A stretch of DNA of 7,158 nt from Kiritimatiellia bacterium (GCA_017405115.1 JAFRBA010000140.1:1-7158); one strand, 5' to 3'; counted from the first letter of the stretch, positions 1 to 6,950 are shown. The notes: generated by a model not told the origin, from the letters alone. Numbers and translations: made by a program.

Positions 1-1
1 G

Positions 2-226
2 CCCGAGGTGGACGACGCGGAGGTGTCGACGAAGCTGTTCGGGGTGGATGGCGTCAAGGCGTGGGCGGTTCGTCCGTACGACTACATGGATCCCGTCCTC
101 GAGCCAAAACAGTCGGAGGTCACGGTGAAGTCGGTAAAGGGAGAGACCGTCTTCTCCGTCCCTCCGTTCAGGTACTACACGCTGCTGGTTGTCCGTGTAT
201 ATGAACCATTCGCCCCATCCCCTTAA
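2..226 (+). CDS. Unrecognised protein, C-terminal 74 residues (5' truncated)
   Basis: This frame is open from the left edge and ends at TAA (224-226). The GTG at base 8 is probably an internal valine codon, because the frame continues upstream of it (Pro-Glu before the Val). The visible tail alternates short hydrophobic and polar stretches and ends in a probable beta pair around the residues VFSVPPFRYYTLLVVRVYE. That is the look of the C-terminal beta-sandwich found after the catalytic domain of many secreted glycoside hydrolases. This is fold-level resemblance only, and I cannot assign a family. The stop codon lies inside a hairpin (219-236), and a new promoter candidate follows, so the gene probably closes the preceding transcription unit. 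It could instead be an accessory beta-domain protein of unknown function. Confidence 0.72.
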   Translation, partial: PEVDDAEVSTKLFGVDGVKAWAVRPYDYMDPVLEPKQSEVTVKSVKGETVFSVPPFRYYTLLVVRVYEPFAPSP

Positions 227-236
227 GATTAAGGGG
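219..236 (+). terminator. Perfect hairpin overlapping the upstream stop codon; possible weak terminator
   Basis: The arms CCCCTTAA (219-226) and TTAAGGGG (229-236) are perfect complements separated by GA. In RNA the innermost A-U pairs would probably open to give a realistic tetraloop or larger loop. The left arm contains the TAA stop of the upstream gene. What follows is TTCTTGTGGT rather than a clean U-run, so intrinsic termination would be weak. The position between a finished gene and a promoter-like element supports a terminator role. An operator is the alternative, because the palindrome ends directly at the possible -35 element. Confidence 0.45.
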
Positions 237-265
237 TTCTTGTGGTCGTGGCATTTTGGTAGAAT
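237..265 (+). promoter_or_regulatory. Candidate extended -10 promoter for the 313-7158 operon
   Basis: TAGAAT (260-265) is a good -10 hexamer and is preceded by TG one base upstream (TGG at 257-259), the extended -10 arrangement. A poor -35, TTCTTG (237-242), sits 17 bp upstream; the extended -10 would compensate for it. Transcription would start near 272 and give a leader of about 41 nt. This is the most AT-rich stretch in a GC-rich window, which fits a promoter. The sigma-70 assignment is inferred from consensus alone. Confidence 0.45.
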
Positions 266-287
266 AGATGAGGTTGGAGTTTCTGGT

Positions 288-304
288 GTAAAACAGTAAA
301 ACAG
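288..304 (+). repeat. Perfect tandem duplication of an 8-bp unit in the leader
   Basis: GTAAAACA occurs twice back to back (288-295 and 296-303), and the 8-base periodicity holds through base 304. The repeat lies between the predicted transcription start and the SD, and its last bases run into AGGAG. It could be a slippage product, an A-rich unstructured ribosome standby region, or a paired protein-binding site. The repetition is seen directly, but the function is unknown. Confidence 0.8.
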
Positions 305-307
305 GAG
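303..307 (+). promoter_or_regulatory. Ribosome binding site of the large beta-helix gene
   Basis: AGGAG lies 5 nt before the ATG at 313. It fixes the start, which is also supported by an N-terminal signal peptide beginning exactly there. Confidence 0.85.
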
Positions 308-312
308 AAACG

Positions 313-3300
313 ATGAAAGCTGCAACATTCCTGTCCGCATGTCTGTTTGTGTTCAGCGCGTCGGCTGACTATGTCTGGCCAACGGCGACTACAGGCAAGG
401 ATGGCAACATGGCGAGCAATGGAGCCGACGGCTGGAACGGCGGCATGCCGAACGGAACCGGCACGACCTGGTTCTACGGCGCCGGCACGTATACGCCGTA
501 CCTTAGCTGCGGGACGGAGCTTTTCCTCTCGCCAACCGTCTGCCTCAGGAACAGAAGCTCGGTGGACGAGTCGCACGTAACGCTCGACATCTCTGGCTTG
601 GGAACCCACATGATATTCCACAAGCTGCAGCTTGGCGACAGCGGCGACAGGGCGGACAGCACGATGAAACTGTATGTGCACGACGGGGCAAAGGTGTCCG
701 TCACCAATTCGCTCGTCACAAAGGGCAAGAACTGCTTCTTCGAGTTCCGCGACAATGCCGTTCTCGACGTCTCGAGCATATCGACTCCGGTATATCTGGG
801 CGATTCGGGTGGGTCATGGGGGCCGGGCACTGGTAATTTTACAGTTACCAACAACTTCCTTTTCACGGACTCGGAGATGAAGGGCAACACCGTGTTTTTC
901 GGGTACGGCGCCAGCTGGAAGGCATGCCCGCTCTACATTTGCGCCACGAACAGCACTTTCAAGTTCATGGACAAGTCCTCCTACCAGAGCCTCGGCAAGA
1001 AGGTCTTCAACAACTGCATCCACACAGTTGCATTGAGCAAGGAATGTCATGTGCAGTACGGCGCGGACGTGACGTTTGACGGCTGCGCAATAACGAACGG
1101 CAAGTGGTCTGTGGGCAATGCGAATTCTGCGACAGCCGATCCGCCAGACTCGTTCCTTGTCGTCAAGGGAGGCTCGAAGGCGTATCTGCAGGGCATAGCC
1201 GGCGCCGAATCTGCCAATTCCACGGGACGCATTCTCATTGCCGACCCGGGGACGGAGGTGTCGATGGGCGGCGCCACCTCCGTGTACGGATACACCGACC
1301 TGGGCAAGAAGGGCAATTGCTATGTCGTAGTCACCAATGGCGCCGCTCTGCGGACGGCAGGCGACTTCCCCTCCGTCCAGCCAATCAGGCTGGGCGTAGA
1401 CGGAGGATCGTACGGAGAGTTCATTGTCTGCGGCGGCGAATGTACAATGACAAACACATTTGGATTCTGGGTCGGTTGCTCCGGCGACGGGGAGCTGAGG
1501 GTTTCAGACGGCTTGGTCCGGCTGAACAGGATGACTGTCGGCTACAACGGAGCCAGCACCTATACAAGGACAGCCCTTGTCAGGCAGACCGGCGGCACAA
1601 TACTGATCGACAACGGCGGGACAATCGACAACAACGGCAACAACGCCGTAGTGCTGGGCAAAGTGGCGCGGCCTTCCGAAATTCGCCTGGAAGGCGGCGT
1701 GTTCGAGACCGGGTCCATTTATTCCGACAACAGGGCGAGCGCTGTCCTCGTGGGAGACGGAGGCATCTTGAGGCGCAGCCACGCGGACTATGTGTCAGGC
1801 TACTCGAAGACCAAGAAATTCGTCTACGGCCTCTCCGCCGTGCAGTGCGGCGCAAGCGGCCTTACGATCGACACGAACGGCAAGGATGTGTCGGTGGACG
1901 GCGACTTCACCAACAAAGCCGGAGACGACGGTGTCCTGGTGAAGACGGGTGCCGGCGTAATGTCGCTGAAAAACGCGGCATACGACGTTGCGAAGACGGT
2001 GGTGTGCGGCGGCACGCTCCTCCTGGACGGCGCGTCTAGCGTACTTTCCACGGATCTCTGTGTCACCAACGACGGCGTCTTCTCGCTTGTGGGATCCGCG
2101 ACGACCGTCACGCTGACCGGGCTCTCCATTGACCGCGGCACGGTGGCGATCGATCCGGGGGACAAGATAGTCGTCGATGGTCGGGCCGACCTGAGCCGCC
2201 TGAAGGTCGAGTTCTCCTCGCTGCCGGCGGTCGACCAGGAGGCGGACTTCCTGGTTGTGGACGGCGAGCTGTCCGCCGCGTCGCAATCGGCCCTGCGCAA
2301 GGCGCTTTTCCTGAACGTCCTGGCAGACGGGACCCACGGCGCGTTTGCGTTTTCGTATGACGAGGGAACCGGCAAGACAACGGTCAAGATTGCCGTAAAG
2401 ACCGACGCCCCGCTTTCGGACACCACGCAGTGGAACGGCGCGGACGGCAGCTGGTCTGTCGGCGGCAACTGGTCCGCGGGTCTGCCGACAGCTGCCAAGG
2501 TCGCAGTGTTCACGGACGATTCTTCGTCCGCGGCAGTTTCAATCCCCTCGGGAGCGACGGTCGGCGCGCTGTCGTTCGGCGGTCAAGCCTACACGCTGTC
2601 AGGCGAAGCTCTTTCAATCCCCTCGGAAGAGGGCTCGGCCATGCTTACGGTCGCATCCGGCTCGCACGAGATATCCGCCCCTCTCGTCGTGGATTCCACC
2701 ATGCGGGTCGTGGTCGAGACGAATTCCGCGATAGCGGTCTCCGGCTCCGTGAACGGCGGGGGAGTGAAGAAGACCGGCGGAGGCAAGTTGTCGCTGGGGG
2801 CCGACAACGCTTTCCTCAGGCCAGTGGTCCTGTCGGAGGGCACCCTTGCAGCCATGACTTCGGGGGCCCTCGGCTGCTCTGCGGAGTCGGACAACGTAGT
2901 CGGCCTGGCATCGGGCACCCTAGAGGTGACGAACTCTACCGGCTTGGCGACAACGCTCGGCCAGGACATCCGCGTCGTGGCCACCAATGCGACCGAGCCG
3001 GTGGTGCTCAAGACCGACACGGATGTCGTCGTCTCATCCCTTTCTGTGTCGCAGGGCGCTATTTTGAAGCACGGCAGGGGGCGCCTTGTCCTGCAGGCGA
3101 AGGACGGCCGTACGCTTGTTCCGAACAACTGGGAGGTCGTCGCGAACACCACGGCGATGGTGTACTCCGCGAGCGGGTCCGTATATCCGCGGTCCGACGG
3201 ATCGAACAGGTATTTCTATGCGCCACTTACCGTGTCGGAGGGCGAATTCCTTCTGAAAGGCACGCCCGGAGAAGACTCCACCGAGACCGTGAAAGGAACG

Positions 3301-4422
3301 GTGTTCGTGGGTCGCTACGTCGGCCAGGGCCTTGCCGGGGCATCCTCGATGACAATCGACGGCGCAACTTTGTCGATGCCGAACCAGATATTCTACTTGG
3401 GCTATTCAATGAGCGACTCGGGCGACGGCCTGGACTCGGTTCTCCGCATAGTAAACGGCGGCAAGCTTAACGCCGGCCGGTTGGTGCTCGGAGAATACTG
3501 CTTCGGAAAATACGTCGAGACGCTCGCCTGCACCAGCGCCACACTCCAGGCTCAGACCGTCGACTTCTCCGGCAGGTTCTCACGAGCGACTCACACAAGG
3601 GTGCTTGCCAAGGATTCGACATTCGCCGTCGGCAGCCTTACGATGTATGCGGCGGGCGACGGGGATTTCGACAACTGCTCAGTCGGCATAGACTCAGGAG
3701 CGACACTCTCGGTCGACGAACTCTCCTACACAAAGGGCCTGTACACGTTCAGGAACGGCTCAACGCTCAATGTGAAGACTCTGTCAAAGCTTGGCAAACT
3801 GACATCGGACTTAGTGTTTGAGTTCAGGGACTCGACATGGAAGACCTCCTCGTCCGTAACGTTCAGCTCCGCTACGGCCTCCTCGAACTTCTACGTGCGG
3901 ACTGCCGGTGACGGCTTAGCGTTCACGATAGACATCGGGGATGGCGCGGAGTTCGCGTTCGTCGACACCGTGCCACTAACTGGCGACGGCGGCTTCAGGA
4001 AGACCGGCGCAGGCACGGTTTCCTTCGGACTTGGAATGTACGCGGCAACTGGCGCGATTTCGTGTGAAGAGGGTGTCATCGACTTTTCAGGGGCCGGCAC
4101 ATTGTCTGATGTGACAATTGAGCCAGGGGCCGGCACGATCAAGGGCGCGACATTCCATGGTGCCACGATCCGCCTTGACTCGTTCGGCGGCGTCACTCCC
4201 TTGTTCCAGGACTGCACATTCACCGGGAGAACCAAGGTCGTGGTAGGAGGTGCGCCGGCTTGCATGGAAGGCGCGACGGTTGCAAGATATTCAGGCACGA
4301 TTTCGGGAATATCCACTTTCAGGCTGTCCGGATGGTCCGGATATGGTGGCGGTTTCTCAGCCGGAGACGGGATCGTATCCGTCGACGTGGACGTGAAGGG
4401 CGCGATAATCTTGGTTTATTGA
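313..4422 (+). CDS. Giant exported beta-helix protein with PATR (autotransporter-associated beta-strand) motifs
   Basis: This is a 1369-residue protein. Residues 1-18 form a classical Sec signal peptide (Lys2, hydrophobic core, cleavage after Ala-Ser-Ala at 16-18). The rest is Gly/Ser/Thr/Val/Asp-rich with short repeating strands and turns, typical of a right-handed beta-helix. Three PATR-type motifs (KTGxGxxSL/F followed by a GTL/GVI strand) begin near residues 543, 818 and 1229. A second module opens at Trp707 with WNGADGSWSVGGNWS, the standard entry motif of PATR-containing proteins, so the architecture is roughly 19-700 plus 707-1369. About 22 cysteines lie in the mature part, with a gap from 584 to 854. 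I see no autotransporter barrel, PEP-CTERM tail, LPXTG or dockerin; the chain ends in a hydrophobic strand, GAIILVY. PATR proteins are surface or secreted in Proteobacteria and PVC bacteria, usually with unknown ligand. An adhesin, scaffold or sheath role is inferred. It is the first gene of the operon. Confidence 0.93.
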   Translation: MKAATFLSACLFVFSASADYVWPTATTGKDGNMASNGADGWNGGMPNGTGTTWFYGAGTYTPYLSCGTELFLSPTVCLRNRSSVDESHVTLDISGLGTHMIFHKLQLGDSGDRADSTMKLYVHDGAKVSVTNSLVTKGKNCFFEFRDNAVLDVSSISTPVYLGDSGGSWGPGTGNFTVTNNFLFTDSEMKGNTVFFGYGASWKACPLYICATNSTFKFMDKSSYQSLGKKVFNNCIHTVALSKECHVQYGADVTFDGCAITNGKWSVGNANSATADPPDSFLVVKGGSKAYLQGIAGAESANSTGRILIADPGTEVSMGGATSVYGYTDLGKKGNCYVVVTNGAALRTAGDFPSVQPIRLGVDGGSYGEFIVCGGECTMTNTFGFWVGCSGDGELRVSDGLVRLNRMTVGYNGASTYTRTALVRQTGGTILIDNGGTIDNNGNNAVVLGKVARPSEIRLEGGVFETGSIYSDNRASAVLVGDGGILRRSHADYVSGYSKTKKFVYGLSAVQCGASGLTIDTNGKDVSVDGDFTNKAGDDGVLVKTGAGVMSLKNAAYDVAKTVVCGGTLLLDGASSVLSTDLCVTNDGVFSLVGSATTVTLTGLSIDRGTVAIDPGDKIVVDGRADLSRLKVEFSSLPAVDQEADFLVVDGELSAASQSALRKALFLNVLADGTHGAFAFSYDEGTGKTTVKIAVKTDAPLSDTTQWNGADGSWSVGGNWSAGLPTAAKVAVFTDDSSSAAVSIPSGATVGALSFGGQAYTLSGEALSIPSEEGSAMLTVASGSHEISAPLVVDSTMRVVVETNSAIAVSGSVNGGGVKKTGGGKLSLGADNAFLRPVVLSEGTLAAMTSGALGCSAESDNVVGLASGTLEVTNSTGLATTLGQDIRVVATNATEPVVLKTDTDVVVSSLSVSQGAILKHGRGRLVLQAKDGRTLVPNNWEVVANTTAMVYSASGSVYPRSDGSNRYFYAPLTVSEGEFLLKGTPGEDSTETVKGTVFVGRYVGQGLAGASSMTIDGATLSMPNQIFYLGYSMSDSGDGLDSVLRIVNGGKLNAGRLVLGEYCFGKYVETLACTSATLQAQTVDFSGRFSRATHTRVLAKDSTFAVGSLTMYAAGDGDFDNCSVGIDSGATLSVDELSYTKGLYTFRNGSTLNVKTLSKLGKLTSDLVFEFRDSTWKTSSSVTFSSATASSNFYVRTAGDGLAFTIDIGDGAEFAFVDTVPLTGDGGFRKTGAGTVSFGLGMYAATGAISCEEGVIDFSGAGTLSDVTIEPGAGTIKGATFHGATIRLDSFGGVTPLFQDCTFTGRTKVVVGGAPACMEGATVARYSGTISGISTFRLSGWSGYGGGFSAGDGIVSVDVDVKGAIILVY
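2537..2626 (+). repeat. 15-nt direct repeat with 75-nt period inside the beta-helix gene
   Basis: TTTCAATCCCCTCGG occurs at 2537-2551 and again at 2612-2626, exactly 75 nt (25 codons) apart, and encodes the core of SIPS at residues 743-746 and 768-771. The spacing fits one beta-helix rung, so this looks like a remnant of coding-repeat duplication in the second module rather than a mobile or regulatory element. Confidence 0.7.
4088..4136 (+). repeat. 13-nt direct repeat with 36-nt period near the 3' end of the beta-helix gene
   Basis: CAGGGGCCGGCAC occurs at 4088-4100 and 4124-4136, 36 nt (12 codons) apart. Both copies encode GAGT turns, in the stretches SGAGTL and PGAGTI. It is a short coding repeat consistent with half-rung periodicity and is probably structural. 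Confidence 0.6.
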
Positions 4423-4425
4423 CGC

Positions 4426-4434
4426 GGGAGGGAG
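4426..4434 (+). promoter_or_regulatory. Purine-rich ribosome binding site of the GATase-like gene
   Basis: GGGAGGGAG contains GGAGG (4427-4431) 6 nt before the ATG at 4438. The in-frame TGA at 4435-4437, directly before the ATG, excludes any longer N-terminus. The gap from the previous stop is only 15 bp, so a separate promoter is unlikely. Confidence 0.8.
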
Positions 4435-4437
4435 TGA

Positions 4438-6045
4438 ATGGAGAAGTCGGTTTTTGCATTGGTCTGCGTTGCGTGTACGGGCTTTGCCCCCCTGCCGGAA
4501 CTGGAAACGGTGTTCACGGCGGCACAGCTAGAGAAGGGGGCTCCGAAGCTTGACTGGACCAGAAACGTCGACGGTTCGGAGTCGACGGTCGTCTCCGAGA
4601 AGGCCGGAGGCCTCGACCTCAAGGGTGTGAAGCTGACCCGCCGTGTCTTCGGCGACGGCATCCGGCGCGAGGTCGCCTACACGCTAGAAAACGCGACCGA
4701 CGGGCTACGCTACGCGTCGTTCGGCTGGCGCTCGCAGTTCTCCGTTGCCGGCGTGGATGATCGCAACTGGTTCCCGACGACCGACAACGTGCTGGACCTG
4801 ACGCAGCAAAGCTCGCTCTGGGGGTACTATTCCAAACCCGGGAACTGGCAGTTCTCTCTTGTCGAGCCATGGTTTGCGGCGTACAACCCCAGTGCGCGAA
4901 GGGGATTTGCTTTCGTCTTCGACTACGCCACGCTTTCTGCCGCATACGGCGCGAACGACATGAAGACGCGCGGCGTCATGTTCGACGGCGGCATGCTGCC
5001 GCCAGGCAAGTCGATCACAGTGAAGACGACCATCCTGTCGCTAAGCGGGCTCGGCTCGCTGGCCACGGTGAACGAGCAGTTCGCTGCTGGCTTCACCGGC
5101 CCGGCGACGGCGCCGATGTTGGAGGTGCTTCCGTTCTCTGACATGACGGTCGAGGGAGTCATGTCGCAGACCGACGTGGAAGGCAGGGTTCTCGGCACCC
5201 AGAAGGTCTCCGCATCGGTGAAGGCCTGGAAGCCGACGACGCTCGGAGCCGTGAAGAGCGCAAAGCCCGCTACGCAGACCGTGCTTGCTGCGGAGCTGAA
5301 CGGACTGAAGTTCGAGAGCTTCCGGGAAAACGGCTTCAGGATGGCGTCGCTTCCGCTCGTGCCGCCGGTCTGGACGCACCACCGCCCGCTTCCAAAGAAG
5401 GCACTTGTCGGCGTGTCGGAGATGTCGCAGACGGCCAAGGACAAGGCGCTTCTCGTCTTCGGCTTCTACGCCAACTTCTTCAGGTTCGATGAGATGTTCC
5501 CGGAGCTCAAGTTCACGACTGTCTCAGCAACGCCGCAGGGAATCGCAGACATTCCGCCAGCATCCACGATCGGGGAATACAAGTACGTGTTCCTCGGGGA
5601 CGTGAACGAGGAAAGCGTCCGTCCGATGCTAGCGCGACTTTCGGCGTACGTCAGAAACGGAGGCACGCTTGTGGTGGGCGGCGGCCCGTTTGCCTACGGA
5701 TGCGGCGGGTACGCTGGAACGTTCCTTGAGGAGATGCTGCCGGTTTCGACCCGCGCCTTCGACTGCCTGCCCGCATGCGCGGAGGACCGGGACGGGCGTA
5801 CCGCAGTCGCGTTCGACGGCTGCGACGCGAGGCTCTTCTGGATACAGAAGGACGCCGTGAAGCCTGGCGCCAAGGTGCTGCTCAAGACCGTTACGGGCGA
5901 TCCTCTCCTCGTGAAGGGCACTTACGGACGAGGCCGCGTGTTCGCGTTCCTCGGCGCGCCAATCGGAGACGAGGATCGCGACGCGAAGGCGTTCTGGAAC
6001 GGAAACGCGGACTATGTAAAGACGATGAGGAGCCTCCTTAAATGA
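4438..6045 (+). CDS. Exported beta-rich protein with C-terminal glutamine amidotransferase-like (PF07090-type) domain
   Basis: This is a 535-residue protein. Residues 1-17 form a short export signal (Glu-Lys, then a hydrophobic run to Gly-Phe-Ala). Residues about 20-300 are beta-rich, with conserved-looking aromatic positions (Trp97, Trp145) and a PPGKSITVKT strand near 185. This resembles galactose-mutarotase-like supersandwich domains, at moderate to low confidence. Residues about 320-535 look like a Rossmann-type GATase-like domain: strand ALLVFGFY at 337-344, strand YVFLGD at 383-388, strand GGTLVVGGGPF at 408-418, the motif FAYGCGGYAGT at 418-428, EEMLPV at 431-436, and GRGRVFAFLGAP then FWNGNADYV near the end. 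The glycine-rich loop, then Thr, then a Leu-Pro-Val, matches my memory of the putative glutamine amidotransferase family PF07090. No canonical GxCxG elbow is evident; Cys422 has Tyr, not Gly, two residues before it. The domain may be non-catalytic or bind a ligand. Stop and next start overlap (ATGA). Confidence 0.92.
   Translation: MEKSVFALVCVACTGFAPLPELETVFTAAQLEKGAPKLDWTRNVDGSESTVVSEKAGGLDLKGVKLTRRVFGDGIRREVAYTLENATDGLRYASFGWRSQFSVAGVDDRNWFPTTDNVLDLTQQSSLWGYYSKPGNWQFSLVEPWFAAYNPSARRGFAFVFDYATLSAAYGANDMKTRGVMFDGGMLPPGKSITVKTTILSLSGLGSLATVNEQFAAGFTGPATAPMLEVLPFSDMTVEGVMSQTDVEGRVLGTQKVSASVKAWKPTTLGAVKSAKPATQTVLAAELNGLKFESFRENGFRMASLPLVPPVWTHHRPLPKKALVGVSEMSQTAKDKALLVFGFYANFFRFDEMFPELKFTTVSATPQGIADIPPASTIGEYKYVFLGDVNEESVRPMLARLSAYVRNGGTLVVGGGPFAYGCGGYAGTFLEEMLPVSTRAFDCLPACAEDRDGRTAVAFDGCDARLFWIQKDAVKPGAKVLLKTVTGDPLLVKGTYGRGRVFAFLGAPIGDEDRDAKAFWNGNADYVKTMRSLLK
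6027..6040 (+). promoter_or_regulatory. SD next to an anti-SD-like octamer at a coupled gene junction
   Basis: GAGGAG (6027-6032) lies 9 nt before the ATG at 6042 and is a usable SD inside the upstream gene. It is followed at once by CCTCCTTA (6033-6040), identical to the usual 3' end of 16S rRNA, encoding part of Ser-Leu-Leu-Lys. The two are too close to fold on each other fully (AGGAG-C-CTCCT would leave a one-base loop). Reinitiation through the ATGA overlap is probably the main route of translation here. The in-frame TAA at 6039-6041 fixes the start. Confidence 0.55.
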
Positions 6046-6950
6046 ATATGTTGCTTGCATCATGCCTTATAGCCGGCATGATGAATGCCAGGATTAGGTT
6101 TGAGGACTCCGACGCGGTCTGCCAGGCCGGGCGATCCATGTGCCTCGCGACCGAGGTCGTGCAGACGTCCGGCAGCCACCTTGTAATAGAGCCGGGCGAT
6201 CTGTGCCGTTTTCAGCCGTCCTACCCCGACGGCAGGGTCTTCGCCGCAGAGGGATCCGTCTCCGGGTGCGCGCTCGTGAACATGAAGGAGCTGGCCTGGA
6301 ATTTCGTCCTTGCCGAGGCGGGCGAGTACGAAGTGTGGATGCGCGCGCTTTTCCCGCTCGCGGCGGGGTACAACCACACGGAGTCGATGGACGGCGGAGA
6401 GGCGGCAAGGTTTGTCGATTCCGCAGACGGCGGCAAGGTGGACAAGTTCTCTGAACTTCCTGGCGGCGACGCGATGAAGGGCAAGTGGCTGGAGCCCAAT
6501 CTTTGGCACTGGTATCTCAACACGTCGTACGTTCTTTCCGCCGGCAGGCACAGATATGAATTCCCGTCGAACTTTGCATGGTGCGGTGGGTGCATTCTCG
6601 ACAGGATCGTGCTGGTGAAGAAGGGCTCTGGGATTAAGGCCGAGAACGCGACGCTGGACAACCGCCGCGTCGCACGGCGGAAGTCGGGAACCGTCATTTC
6701 TCGCCGCATCAAGACCGAGCGCATCGCGAAGTGGACGTTTGAGGCGGACATGGACGCAGGCGGGGGGATGATATCCATTGAATATTCATACGACGGCGAG
6801 AACTGGCTGGCGCTGGAGCAGGGCGCTGTCCGCTCGGTTCCGGCTGACAGCGAGTATTTGTATATACGCATCAGGCTGGATGCGGCCGAGACAGGCATAC
6901 AGCCGATGATCCGCAACTACCGGTTCAAAGTGGAGAAGCGGGCAAAATGA
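6042..6950 (+). CDS. Exported two-domain beta-sandwich protein, CBM-like N-terminal domain
   Basis: This is a 302-residue protein. It starts at the ATG of an ATGA overlap; an in-frame TAA directly upstream rules out extension, and Met3 (6048) is the only nearby alternative. Residues 1-16 are a short hydrophobic leader without Lys or Arg, ending in Asn-Ala. Residues about 17-194 form a jelly-roll-like domain with the pattern YEVWMRA (96-102), WHWY (155-158), LSAGRHRYEF (165-174) and ILDRIVLV (185-192). This order of strand motifs is typical of carbohydrate-binding-module-like domains attached to secreted glycosidases. A strongly basic linker (208-227) leads to a second beta domain (about 228-302) with SYDGENW (249-255) and a YIRIR strand, reminiscent of discoidin or Fn3-like sandwiches. 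WCGGC (180-184) is an odd CxxC pair in the first domain. No catalytic domain is present, so a binding or accessory role is inferred. It overlaps the next gene by 4 bp. Confidence 0.92.
   Translation: MNMLLASCLIAGMMNARIRFEDSDAVCQAGRSMCLATEVVQTSGSHLVIEPGDLCRFQPSYPDGRVFAAEGSVSGCALVNMKELAWNFVLAEAGEYEVWMRALFPLAAGYNHTESMDGGEAARFVDSADGGKVDKFSELPGGDAMKGKWLEPNLWHWYLNTSYVLSAGRHRYEFPSNFAWCGGCILDRIVLVKKGSGIKAENATLDNRRVARRKSGTVISRRIKTERIAKWTFEADMDAGGGMISIEYSYDGENWLALEQGAVRSVPADSEYLYIRIRLDAAETGIQPMIRNYRFKVEKRAK

Noticed and set aside
274..302. Alternative promoter TTGGAG-17-TAAAAC
   Set aside because: Its start point would fall at or beyond the SD and leave no usable leader; the TG-TAGAAT element fits better.
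334..342. Lipobox-like LSAC (residues 7-10) at the start of the beta-helix protein
   Set aside because: Only nine residues precede the Cys and the hydrophobic core continues past it; the Ala-Ser-Ala site at 16-18 makes a better ordinary signal peptide.
1104..2039. 311-residue + strand reading frame inside the beta-helix gene
   Set aside because: It is an Arg-rich, low-complexity translation typical of a shifted frame of GC-rich coding DNA, with no domain pattern; the overlapping 1369-residue frame has clear structure.
1824..2513. 229-residue antisense reading frame, and other long minus-strand frames
   Set aside because: They are Ser/Pro/Arg-rich mirror translations of GC-rich codons, with no plausible SD and no domain.
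2430..3470. 346-residue + strand reading frame inside the beta-helix gene
   Set aside because: It has the same Arg/Gly-rich shadow composition and begins within the WNGADG module of the real gene.
313..4422. Classical type V autotransporter
   Set aside because: The C-terminal 250-300 residues continue the beta-helix and PATR pattern; no barrel with alternating aromatic strands is visible.
6579..6593. Thioredoxin-like protein suggested by WCGGC
   Set aside because: The flanking sequence follows a beta-sandwich strand order, not a thioredoxin fold, and the cis-Pro region is absent.
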